Source: Streptomyces novaecaesareae
GTDB taxonomy: Bacteria; Actinomycetota; Actinomycetes; Streptomycetales; Streptomycetaceae
DNA: 64,000 bases
Reading direction: 5' to 3'
Assembly (NCBI RefSeq): GCF_000716875.1
Contig: NZ_JNWQ01000024.1
Location: 17,691 to 81,690 of the forward strand
Position 1 is the stretch's first letter. Each line of letters starts with the position of its first letter. A program made the translations under genes and the position numbers. Below the pieces are notes generated by a model that was not told the DNA's origin, ran no database searches, and was given only the letters and a program-made list of their open reading frames with translations. Positions 11,383 to 19,233 of this stretch are shown here, piece by piece.

Positions 11383-12444
11383 TCAGATACCCAGCACCCG
11401 CGCCAGGTCGTAGGAGACCGGCTCCTCCAACTGCTCGTAGCTGCAGCTCTCCGGCGTGCGGTCCGGCCGCCAGCGGCGGAACTGCGCGGTGTGCCGGAAA
11501 CGGGTGCCCTCCATGTGGTCGTACGCCACCTCCACCACCCGCTCGGGGCGCAGCGCGATCCACGAGAGGTCCTTGCCGCCGGTCCAGCGGCTGACCGCGC
11601 CCGGCAGCCGGCCCTCGGCGTGCGCGGCCTCCTCCGCCCAGCCGCCCCACGGGTGTTGGGCGAGGTCGTCCGTCCTGAGCGGGGCCAGCTCCTCGACCAG
11701 TTCGCGGCGGCGGGCCATGGAGAAGGCGGCGCACACGCCGACGTGCTGGAGCTTCCGTTGGTCGTCGTAGATGCCCAGCAGCAGCGAGCCGACGACCGGG
11801 CCGCTCTTGTGCTCGCGGTAGCCGGCCACCACGCAGTCGGCGGTGCGCTCGTGCTTGATCTTGAACATGGTCCGCTCCCCCGGCCGGTACGGCTGGTCCA
11901 GCGGCTTGGCCACCACCCCGTCCAGCCCGGCACCCTCGTACTCGGCGAACCAGGTCCGCGCCAGGGCGGGATCGGTGGAGGCGGGGGCGGTGAACACCGG
12001 GTCGACGGCGCCCGCCAGCGCGGCCTCCAGGGCCGGGCGGCGCACCGACAACGGCTCGTCCAGCAGGGAGTCCTCCCCGAGGGCGAGCAGGTCGAAGGCG
12101 ACGAAGGAGGCCGGCGTCCGCTCCGCGAGCAGCTTCACCCGGCTCGCGGCCGGGTGGATGCGCTCCAGCAGTTCCTCGAAGCGCAGCCGGCCGTCCCGGG
12201 CGATCACCACCTCGCCGTCCAGCACGCAGCGCGGCGGCAGCTCCCGCCGCAGGGCCTCGACCAGTTCGGGGAAGTACCTGGTCAACGGCTTGCCGGTGCG
12301 GCTGCCGAGCTCCACCTCGCCGCCGTCGCGGAACACGATGGTGCGGAAGCCGTCCCACTTGGCCTCGTACTGCATCCCGGGCGGGATCTTGGCCACCGAC
12401 TTGGCGAGCATCGGCGCCACCGGCGGCATCACGGGCAGGTCCAT
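11383..12444 (-). CDS. ATP-dependent DNA ligase (LigC / LigD ligase-domain type)
   Basis: A 353-residue protein. The adenylation motif EAKWDGFR places the nucleotide-accepting lysine at K29. Further motifs are [44 protein letters not shown] and KIKHERTADCVV. The C-terminal OB-fold ends with FRHTAQFRRWRPDRTP. It lacks polymerase or phosphoesterase domains, so it is a stand-alone ligase of the type paired with a separate primase-polymerase in actinobacterial end joining. It is divergent from the primase gene with 66 bp between starts, which suggests shared control. Confidence 0.9.
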   Translation of the reverse strand: MDLPVMPPVAPMLAKSVAKIPPGMQYEAKWDGFRTIVFRDGGEVELGSRTGKPLTRYFPELVEALRRELPPRCVLDGEVVIARDGRLRFEELLERIHPAASRVKLLAERTPASFVAFDLLALGEDSLLDEPLSVRRPALEAALAGAVDPVFTAPASTDPALARTWFAEYEGAGLDGVVAKPLDQPYRPGERTMFKIKHERTADCVVAGYREHKSGPVVGSLLLGIYDDQRKLQHVGVCAAFSMARRRELVEELAPLRTDDLAQHPWGGWAEEAAHAEGRLPGAVSRWTGGKDLSWIALRPERVVEVAYDHMEGTRFRHTAQFRRWRPDRTPESCSYEQLEEPVSYDLARVLGI

Positions 12445-12510
12445 GCGGTCCAGCCTCGCGCGGTTCGCCTCGGGGCGCGCGGCGGCCGTACGGCGCTTAG
12501 CGTGAGGGGC

Positions 12511-13518
12511 ATGGGCTCAGCCGTGGAACTGGAAGTCGCCGGGCGCACCGTCCGGCTGTCGAACCCGGACAAGGTGTACTACCCCGAGCGCGGCTTCACC
12601 AAGCTGGACGTCGCGCAGTACTACCTGGCCGTCGCCGACGGCGTGCTGCGCGGCCTGCGCGACCGGCCCACCACGCTGCAGCGCTTCCCGGACGGCGTGG
12701 ACGGCGAGTTCTTCTACCAGAAGCGCGCCCCCAAGGGCCTGCCGGACTGGCTGCCCACCGCGCGCATCAACTTCCCCAGCGGCCGCTCCGCCGACGAGAT
12801 CTGCCCGACCGAACCGGCCGCCGTCCTGTGGGCGGCCAACCTCGGCTGCCTCACCTTCCACCCCTGGCCGGTACGGCGCACCGACACCGACCACGTCGAC
12901 GAACTGCGCATCGACCTCGACCCGCAGCCCGGCACCGACTTCCACGACGCCGTCCGCGCCGCCCACGAGCTGCGCGCCCTCCTGGAGGAGTACGGGCTGC
13001 GCGGCTGGCCCAAGTCCTCCGGCGGGCGCGGCCTGCACGTCTACGTGCCGCTGGCACCCGAATGGACCTTCACCGACGGACGGCACGCGGTGATCGCCCT
13101 CGGCCGGGTCCTGGAGCAGCGGATGCCGGGGAAGGTCACCACCGCGTGGTGGAAGGAGGAACGCGGCGAGCGGATCTTCGTCGACTACAACCAGATGGCC
13201 CGCGACCGCACCATCGCCTCCGCCTACTCGCTGCGCGCCCGCCCCCGCGCCACCGCCTCCGCCCCGCTGCGCTGGGAGGAGCTGGACGACGCCGCCCCGG
13301 AGGACTTCGACCTGCGCACCGTCCCCGCCCGCTTCGCCGAACTCGGCGACCTGAACGCGGAGATGGACGGCCGGGAATACCGCCTCGAAGGCCTGCTGGA
13401 GCTCTACGAGAAGCAGGTGCACGACGAGGGCCTCGGCGAGCTCCCCTACCCGCCCGACCACCCCAAGGCGGCGGGCGAGCCGACCAGGGTCCAGCCGAGC
13501 CGGGCGAAGAAGACGTAG
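12511..13518 (+). CDS. LigD-type primase-polymerase (NHEJ polymerase domain)
   Basis: A 335-residue archaeo-eukaryotic primase fold. Motifs: VRLSNPDKVYYPERGFTK at the N-terminus, LRIDLDPQPGTDF with the metal-binding D-x-D, KSSGGRGLHVYVPL, and IFVDYNQMARDRTIASAYS. This domain adds (ribo)nucleotides at broken DNA ends in bacterial non-homologous end joining, usually with Ku and a ligase. The ATG at 12511 has GAGGGG one base upstream. Transcription stops at a strong hairpin that begins inside the TAG stop codon. No Ku gene is in the window. Confidence 0.9.
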   Translation: MGSAVELEVAGRTVRLSNPDKVYYPERGFTKLDVAQYYLAVADGVLRGLRDRPTTLQRFPDGVDGEFFYQKRAPKGLPDWLPTARINFPSGRSADEICPTEPAAVLWAANLGCLTFHPWPVRRTDTDHVDELRIDLDPQPGTDFHDAVRAAHELRALLEEYGLRGWPKSSGGRGLHVYVPLAPEWTFTDGRHAVIALGRVLEQRMPGKVTTAWWKEERGERIFVDYNQMARDRTIASAYSLRARPRATASAPLRWEELDDAAPEDFDLRTVPARFAELGDLNAEMDGREYRLEGLLELYEKQVHDEGLGELPYPPDHPKAAGEPTRVQPSRAKKT

Positions 13519-13570
13519 GGCGTGTCTGACAATTCGCGTGCGCCCGGCGGGAATTGTCAGACACGCCCTA
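13516..13570 (+). terminator. 20-bp perfect stem with 15-nt loop; stop codon lies in the stem
   Basis: The left arm at 13516-13535 begins TAGGGCGTGTCTGACAATTC, and the right arm at 13551-13570 is its exact complement. The TAG is the stop codon of the primase-polymerase gene. It works as a terminator by position; see findings for a MITE-like alternative. Confidence 0.8.
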
Positions 13571-13622
13571 GGCTGATCCCTCCGACGGACGACGGACGTT
13601 CGACGGGCAGGGGAGGGCTCGG

Positions 13623-14273
13623 ATGAGCGCGCGGGGGCTGGCGGAGATCCTGACGGACGCGGCGGGCGGGCTGTTCCCGCCGCCGGACGGGTCGGTGACG
13701 GTGGTGCCGCAGACGTCGCCGCGCGACGCCGGGGTGGTGTCCTTCGCGGCGCACGCGGTCGTCTTCACCGACGAGGACCCGGACTGGGTGCGCCGGACCC
13801 TCGCGGCCGACCCCGGCGACCCGCTGTCCGCGCCGCTCTGCCCGCCGTTCCTGAGCGCCTTCGCCGACCGCACCGGGCGGGTGGTCAACAACATCGACCT
13901 GCTGTCGGTCGCCGGCCGTCTGCCGGGCGGGCCGCCGCTGCCGCTGGCCGAGGTCGAGGACCGCGCACACCCCCGGGTGGTCCGTGCCCTGCGCTACCGC
14001 GAGGACGTCCGGGTGTTCACCACCGACGGCGCCACCCTGGTGCTCGGGCGCGGGGTGGCCGGCCGCTGGGAGTGCGCCATCGAGGTCGACCCGCAGGCCG
14101 CCGGCCGTGGCCTCGGCCGCGCCCTGGCCACCGCCGCCCGCCACCTGCTGCCCGGGGGCGAGTCCGTCTGGGCCCAGCAGGCCCCCGGCAACGCCCCCAG
14201 CGTCCGCGCCTTCCAGGCCGCCGGCTACCGCCCGGTCGGCGCGGAGGTGCTGCTGGTGCCGGGGCGTCTCTGA
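13623..14273 (+). CDS. GNAT-family N-acetyltransferase
   Basis: A 216-residue protein whose C-terminal half is a GNAT domain: CAIEVDPQAAGRGLGRALA (acetyl-CoA pyrophosphate loop, R/Q-x-x-G-x-G/A type) and APGNAPSVRAFQAAGYRPVG. The N-terminal 120 residues are unusual for the family and may define substrate choice. It starts 52 bp after the hairpin that ends the primase gene, so it is a separate transcript. Substrate unknown. Confidence 0.78.
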   Translation: MSARGLAEILTDAAGGLFPPPDGSVTVVPQTSPRDAGVVSFAAHAVVFTDEDPDWVRRTLAADPGDPLSAPLCPPFLSAFADRTGRVVNNIDLLSVAGRLPGGPPLPLAEVEDRAHPRVVRALRYREDVRVFTTDGATLVLGRGVAGRWECAIEVDPQAAGRGLGRALATAARHLLPGGESVWAQQAPGNAPSVRAFQAAGYRPVGAEVLLVPGRL

Positions 14274-14293
14274 CGATTCCCGCCGGACAGGTC

Positions 14294-15484
14294 TTAGGCG
14301 TGCCGGGCGCCCGCCGGGGCCAGCTCGGCGATGATCCGGACGGCGTCCGCGATCTGGGTGTCCGTGAGGTCGCCGCGGGCCGTCAGCCGCAGCCGGGAGA
14401 TGCCGTCCGGGACGGACGGCGGGCGGAAGCAGCCCACCGCGAGGCCTGCCCGCCGGCAGTCGGCAGCCCAGGCGACGGCAGCCTCCGGGCCCGGGGCGCG
14501 GACCGAGACCACGGCCGCGTCCGGCTCGCAGGCGTGCAGCCCCTCGGCGGTCAGCCGGGCGGAGAGCGTACGGGCGACCTCGCGGGCCCGGTCGGCGCGC
14601 TCCGGTTCGGCCCGCAGCAGGCGCAGCGCGGCCAGGGCGGCGCCGACGGCGGCCGGGGCGAGGCCGGTGTCGAAGATGAAGGTGCGGGCCGTCTCCGTCA
14701 GGTGCCGGATCACCCGGCGCGGGCCGAGCACCGCGCCGCCCTGCGAGCCGAGCGACTTCGACAGGGTCACGGTGGCGACGGTGTCCGGCGCCCCGGCCAG
14801 CCCGGCCGCCGCCAGCGCACCGCGCCCGCCGGGGCCGAGCACGCCCAGCCCGTGCGCGTCGTCCACCAGCAGCGCGGCCCCGTGCGCCCGGGCCCCCTCG
14901 GACAGCCCGCGCAGCGGCGCCGCGTCCCCGTCCACCGAGAACACCGAGTCGCTCACCACCAGCGCCCGCCGCTGCTCCCGCCCGGCCAGCACGTCGGCGA
15001 CGGCCGCCGGGTCGCTGTGCGGGGCGCGGTGGACGTCGGCGCGGGAGAGCCGGCAGCCGTCGATCAGCGAGGCGTGGTTGTAGGCGTCGGAGACGATCAG
15101 GGTGTCCGAGTCGGTGAGCGCGGTGAGCGCGGCGAGGTTCGCCGTGTACCCGGAGGAGAACACCAGCGCGGCTTCCACCCCGCAGAACTCGGCCAGCTCC
15201 TGCTCCAGTTCGGTGTGCAGCGCGGTCGTGCCGGTCACCAGCCGGGAGCCCGTCGACCCACCGCCCCAGCGCAGCGCGGCGTCGGCGGCGGCGCGGGTGA
15301 CGGCGGGGTGGCGGGTGAGGCCCAGGTAGTCGTTCCCGGCGAGGTCCAGCACCGGGTCGTCCGAGGCCCGGCTGCGCAGGGTGCGGGTGAGTCCGGCGTC
15401 GGCGCGCAGCGCGGCGGTCTCGTCGAGCCAGTCGAAGACGTGCGCCTGGGCGGGGTGGGGCTTGGAGGCGAGGGGGTGGACCAT
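14294..15484 (-). CDS. bioF: 8-amino-7-oxononanoate synthase
   Basis: A 396-residue PLP-dependent alpha-oxoamine synthase that condenses pimeloyl-(ACP/CoA) with alanine at the first committed step of biotin ring assembly. Visible: LDLAGNDYLGLTRHPAV, SSGYTANLAALTAL, LLVDDAHGLGVLGPGGRG and VTLSKSLGSQGGAVLG with the PLP lysine. It is much closer to BioF than to the glycine acetyltransferase at 7103, and bioB, bioA and bioD lie to the right. ATG 15484 is chosen because protein homology starts there; no strong Shine-Dalgarno is visible. It converges with the 216-aa GNAT. Confidence 0.9.
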   Translation of the reverse strand: MVHPLASKPHPAQAHVFDWLDETAALRADAGLTRTLRSRASDDPVLDLAGNDYLGLTRHPAVTRAAADAALRWGGGSTGSRLVTGTTALHTELEQELAEFCGVEAALVFSSGYTANLAALTALTDSDTLIVSDAYNHASLIDGCRLSRADVHRAPHSDPAAVADVLAGREQRRALVVSDSVFSVDGDAAPLRGLSEGARAHGAALLVDDAHGLGVLGPGGRGALAAAGLAGAPDTVATVTLSKSLGSQGGAVLGPRRVIRHLTETARTFIFDTGLAPAAVGAALAALRLLRAEPERADRAREVARTLSARLTAEGLHACEPDAAVVSVRAPGPEAAVAWAADCRRAGLAVGCFRPPSVPDGISRLRLTARGDLTDTQIADAVRIIAELAPAGARHA

Positions 15485-15539
15485 GTTCGGCACTCTGGCA
15501 TGGGGGGCGAGGCGGGGGCAATGTGCGGCTCGGCACACG

Positions 15540-15660
15540 TTCATCGGTGCCGGAAATCCCTTGTTTACCTGGACTTCATCTCAATATTTCCATCAGTTCA
15601 TTAGATTTCCCATCTGTGTTCGATCCCTATTACCCTCCCCATCGTCACGAACACGGGGGA
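15540..15660 (+). promoter_or_regulatory. AT-rich divergent promoter region
   Basis: The 181-bp gap between bioF and the WXG-like gene contains a stretch (about 15555-15640) strikingly poorer in G+C than its surroundings, with runs such as TTGTTTACC and TCAATATTTCC. It is the likely promoter of the rightward three-gene operon. GGGGGA at 15655-15660 is the Shine-Dalgarno for the ATG at 15666. Confidence 0.45.
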
Positions 15661-15665
15661 TGTAC

Positions 15666-16115
15666 ATGGCTGACCTGGAATTCGAGCGCCGGATGAATCC
15701 GTGGCTCTTCGACGGCAACGGCAACCTGACCGAAGAGGCGAAGAAGCAGTTCCCCGACCTGGCGGGAGCCAACAACGCCCCGGTCTCGCTGAACACGCCG
15801 GGCGGCGGCAAAACCGTCGCGGTGAATCCGGGAGTGCTCCAGCAGGCCGCACAGAACGCCTTCGCCCTGCGGGACGCCGTCAAGACCGAGTGCGGTCAGC
15901 CGGGGGACCACGTCAACGCTGCGGCCGGCGCGCTCAAGGGCTGGGCCCTCGGCACGGTGCTCCCGGCGTTCTGGGGGACGTGGACCAGCCAGTCCAACGG
16001 CCTGCAGGGCACCGTCGGCGACATCGGCACCAACCTCCAGACCACCGCCCAGGGCTACGCGCAGACCGAGAAGGACGTCCACGCCGGGTTCGCGCAGCCG
16101 AGCGCCAAGTCCTGA
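15666..16115 (+). CDS. Small WXG100-like protein, putative type VII (ESX-like) substrate
   Basis: A 149-residue protein without signal peptide. The C-terminal 95 residues look like a two-helix WXG100-type hairpin: helix 1 NPGVLQQAAQNAFALRDAV, a Trp-rich turn LPAFWGTWTSQ, and helix 2 ending in YAQTEKDVHAGF, where Y-x-x-x-E resembles the ESX export motif Y-x-x-x-D/E. The first 50 residues (NPWLFDGNGNLTEEAKKQF) are extra. ATG 15666 has GGGGGA five bases upstream. It is the first gene of a three-gene operon. No ESX core components are in the window, so export is inferred from fold only. Confidence 0.6.
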   Translation: MADLEFERRMNPWLFDGNGNLTEEAKKQFPDLAGANNAPVSLNTPGGGKTVAVNPGVLQQAAQNAFALRDAVKTECGQPGDHVNAAAGALKGWALGTVLPAFWGTWTSQSNGLQGTVGDIGTNLQTTAQGYAQTEKDVHAGFAQPSAKS

Positions 16116-16146
16116 CAACCGCGCGAGCAGGGAAGCAACGACGATC

Positions 16147-18426
16147 ATGGTGACGTTCAGTCAGCTCAAGCAGGTCGATCTCGGCAGCCTCGACTCGGCG
16201 GCGGGCGACTTCGAGAACCTGGTCCGCACGTGGGACCTCACCCAGCGGATGCAGAACGAGGTCATCGGCACCGTCCAGCAGTCCGGCTGGCACGGCGACA
16301 CGGCCGGCCTCGCCACCGCCAAACTCACCTGGGCCCGCGACCAGATCCACGCCGCCTTCGAGGAGGCGTCGGCCATCGCCAAGACCCTCCGCGACGCCCA
16401 CCACGAGCTCACGGCCGCGAAGACGGACCTCGACACCGCCGTGCGGGACGCCACCACCGCCGGCCTCACCGTCGACGGCGAGGGCGCGGTGCACTGGCCC
16501 CCGCCCACGACCCAGGAGGACAAGCGGGACGCCGAGTACGCCAAGAGCTGGCAGGCCAAGGCCGAGACCGCGGCCAAGGCCATCGGCGACGCCCTCGACC
16601 GCGCCACCGAGGCCGACCAGGACGCCTCCAGGGCCCTCGGCGACGACACCGGCAGCGACGGGACCGCGTTCAACGCCAACCCGGTCGGCGGCATCGCGGA
16701 GGAGGAGGCCAAGACCGCGACCTACATCATGAGCCTCGGCGGCCAAGCCTCCGACCAGCAGCTCAAGCACCTCCAGGACATCCTGGACCACCACAACCAG
16801 GACCCCCGGTTCGCCACCGCCTTCTACGGCGGCCAGGACCCGGCCGACTTCATGGCCAAGTACGGCGCCATGGCGCAGAGCGGGGACTACGCGAACAGCA
16901 CGGCCCGCAGCGCCGCCATCAAGGGCATCCAGAAGGACCTCGGCCTCACCCTGGCCACCGCGACCGACACCAAGCAGCCGCTGCACGTCTCGGACGACTG
17001 GGAGACCAGGTTCCGCGCCGCGGGCGCCAAGCAGATCCCCGTCCCGCCGGGCGCCGACCCGGCGCACAGCCCGTACGGCTACCAGATCATGTCGAACCTG
17101 CTGCGCAACGGGAAGTACGACGCCCACTTCCTCAACCCGATCGCCGAGCACGTCACCCAGCTCACCGAGGAGAACCCCGGCCGCTGGCAGGCCGTGGCCT
17201 ACAAGAACAGCTACCCGTTCGACGAACTGAAGTTCATCGGGCAGGTCGACAAGGACGGCCACGTCCAGGGCCTCAACCCGCTGTCCGGCATCCTGGACGC
17301 CTTCGGCCACAGCCCCGAGGCGGCCACCAAGTTCTTCCACGACCCGACGACGACATACAACCCGGACGGCACCGTCAAGAGCACCGGCGGCGAGAACAAC
17401 TACGTCAAGCTGTTCACCGCCGGCGGGGACAACTCGCTGCTCAACGACATGAGTTACCCGCTGCGCCCGATGGAGACCAAGCCCGACCCGGCCAACGTCC
17501 TGTCGCTCGGCCACGCCCTGGAGGCCGCCGCCACCGGCCGGGCCTGGGACGACACGACCGGCAAGTACCCGCCGCACACGGCGGAGATGAACGACGTGAT
17601 GAGCAAGGTCGTCGACCGCTTCGGCACCGAGGACGGGCCGAACATGCTGCGCGGCGGGCCGCTCGCCAACCTCAACGGCAGCATCGGCAACATGGCCGCC
17701 AACCACATCGGCGACATCGAGAACGCCCTGGACGGGCCCGGCCCGAACAGCGGCGGCCCGAACGCGCGCCTGTCCGTGAACGGCGTCCCCGGCTCCCTCA
17801 ACCACGACAACACCGCCGTGCTGCTCTCCACGGTCGGCCGGAACACGGACGCGTACGCCACGATCGCCACCGCGCAGCAGGCGTACCAGTCGGCCCAGAT
17901 CCAGCAGGTCATGCTCCACCCGGAACTGCACCCGGACATGGCCACGGCGATCGAGAACGTGACCATGCCGGGCGGCCAGGTCGCCGGCCTGATCACCCAC
18001 GCGATGTCGGACGAGATCCAGCAGAACCACGCGATATCCGACAAGGCGATCAACGACGCGATCGACTCCAAGAAGGACATCGCCAAGACGGTCTGGGACA
18101 ACAGCGGCGGCATCCTGGTGGACAAGATCCCCAAGGCCGGCAGCTTCATCAACGACCAGATCGGCGACATCATGACCCAGGTCGCCGACAGCTACCACGT
18201 GGACACCACCAACCAGGGCCGGGACGAGGCGCACAAGACCACCGGCGCGACGGTCCAAGGCTCGCAGCAGGCGGTCGTCAACGCCGTCGAGGACGCCGGC
18301 CGCCAGGCCGGACTCGATCAGAACCGGGTGGACGACCTGGCCACTCGCGCCAAGCAGACCATCACCCAGGGCTGGTCCGCCGGCCACAACCTCTACGACC
18401 CGACGATGGCCTCGAAGGTGGACTGA
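16147..18426 (+). CDS. Large protein with N-terminal WXG-like helical domain, candidate type VII effector
   Basis: A 759-residue protein. Residues about 1-180 are mostly alpha-helical and carry W-H-G in the motif SGWHGDTAGLA, followed by long Ala/Glu/Asp-rich helices, as in WXG/LXG N-terminal export domains. Residues 200-750 form a large domain rich in Asp, Gly and Asn without any enzyme motif I recognise (DPRFATAFYGGQDPADF, NNYVKLFTAGGDNSLLND, SLGHALEAAATGR). Similar proteins are common, uncharacterised and adjacent to WXG proteins in Streptomyces. It follows the 149-aa gene by 31 bp and precedes the membrane protein by 3 bp, so all three are co-expressed. Structural or toxin roles are both possible. 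Confidence 0.65.
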   Translation: MVTFSQLKQVDLGSLDSAAGDFENLVRTWDLTQRMQNEVIGTVQQSGWHGDTAGLATAKLTWARDQIHAAFEEASAIAKTLRDAHHELTAAKTDLDTAVRDATTAGLTVDGEGAVHWPPPTTQEDKRDAEYAKSWQAKAETAAKAIGDALDRATEADQDASRALGDDTGSDGTAFNANPVGGIAEEEAKTATYIMSLGGQASDQQLKHLQDILDHHNQDPRFATAFYGGQDPADFMAKYGAMAQSGDYANSTARSAAIKGIQKDLGLTLATATDTKQPLHVSDDWETRFRAAGAKQIPVPPGADPAHSPYGYQIMSNLLRNGKYDAHFLNPIAEHVTQLTEENPGRWQAVAYKNSYPFDELKFIGQVDKDGHVQGLNPLSGILDAFGHSPEAATKFFHDPTTTYNPDGTVKSTGGENNYVKLFTAGGDNSLLNDMSYPLRPMETKPDPANVLSLGHALEAAATGRAWDDTTGKYPPHTAEMNDVMSKVVDRFGTEDGPNMLRGGPLANLNGSIGNMAANHIGDIENALDGPGPNSGGPNARLSVNGVPGSLNHDNTAVLLSTVGRNTDAYATIATAQQAYQSAQIQQVMLHPELHPDMATAIENVTMPGGQVAGLITHAMSDEIQQNHAISDKAINDAIDSKKDIAKTVWDNSGGILVDKIPKAGSFINDQIGDIMTQVADSYHVDTTNQGRDEAHKTTGATVQGSQQAVVNAVEDAGRQAGLDQNRVDDLATRAKQTITQGWSAGHNLYDPTMASKVD

Positions 18427-18429
18427 ACC

Positions 18430-19152
18430 ATGGTCGACATCGCACACACCACCCCGCGCTCGCCCGAGGACCCGCCGCCACCCGCGCGGTGGCGGCGGGC
18501 CCTGCCCTGGCTGGCGGGCGTCCTCGCCCTGGCCGTCGTCGTGGGCGGCGGGCTGTGGATCTGGAAGCCGTGGCGCTCGCAGGAACTCCCGCAGAGCGCG
18601 TGCTGGTCGGCGCTCTCCAAGGACGACCTGAAGCCGCTGGCCGGAAAGTACGGGAAGGTGACCCAGCAGGGCGCGGCGCGGATCCAGACGCCCGCCGAAC
18701 CGGACGATCCCGCGAACCGCAGCACCACCTGCCTGCTCGACTGGTTCCCGGACGGGGGCGACGGCAGTCGCACTCTCCTCTCGGTGCTGGTCGCTCCCGC
18801 CTTGGACGGGATCGAGGCCGACCGCACCAAGGAGTCCGCAGGGGGCCGCCCGGTCGCCGCACTGGACTTCGGCCCCGGCGCGGCGGGACTGGCCACCACC
18901 GAACCGAGTCGCCGCGTCCTGCTCTACGTGCGCTGCGACTTCAAGGCGCCCCCCGGTGGCAAGGCCGCGCAGTACTTCCGCATCGACGTCGGCGGCAACG
19001 CGATCGACGGCGCCTCGTCGGCCAAGGCCCGTCAGGCGCACGCCGACATCGCGTTGAAGATCGCGCGGGTCGCCGCCACGGAGTACCGGTGCACCAACCA
19101 GGTGCAACTGCCCGCCACCGCGCCCGCCGTCCCGGACCTCACCAAGAGCTGA
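18430..19152 (+). CDS. Single-pass membrane-anchored protein of the WXG/effector operon
   Basis: A 240-residue protein. A short Pro/Arg-rich cytoplasmic tail is followed by one membrane helix (ALPWLAGVLALAVVVGGGLW, residues about 24-43) and an extracytoplasmic domain with three cysteines (SACWSAL, TTCLLDW, VRCDFKA) plus a late one (YRCTNQ), which could form two disulfides. The fold resembles small secreted or lipoprotein domains of actinobacteria. Its start is 3 bp after the 759-aa gene stops. By position it could be an immunity or receptor partner of the putative effector; nothing in its sequence proves that. Confidence 0.65.
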   Translation: MVDIAHTTPRSPEDPPPPARWRRALPWLAGVLALAVVVGGGLWIWKPWRSQELPQSACWSALSKDDLKPLAGKYGKVTQQGAARIQTPAEPDDPANRSTTCLLDWFPDGGDGSRTLLSVLVAPALDGIEADRTKESAGGRPVAALDFGPGAAGLATTEPSRRVLLYVRCDFKAPPGGKAAQYFRIDVGGNAIDGASSAKARQAHADIALKIARVAATEYRCTNQVQLPATAPAVPDLTKS

Positions 19153-19182
19153 GCCGGCCGTCGCGCTCCTCCGAATGTCCGA

Positions 19183-19213
19183 CCGCCACCCCGGGCTTTG
19201 CCCGGGGTGGCGG
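19183..19213 (+). terminator. 14-bp stem with 3-nt loop ending the three-gene operon
   Basis: CCGCCACCCCGGGC (19183-19196), loop TTT, and GCCCGGGGTGGCGG (19200-19213). It lies 30 bp past the stop codon and 20 bp before the helicase start. Confidence 0.85.
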
Positions 19214-19233
19214 CGAGCAGGCAAGATAGCCGG

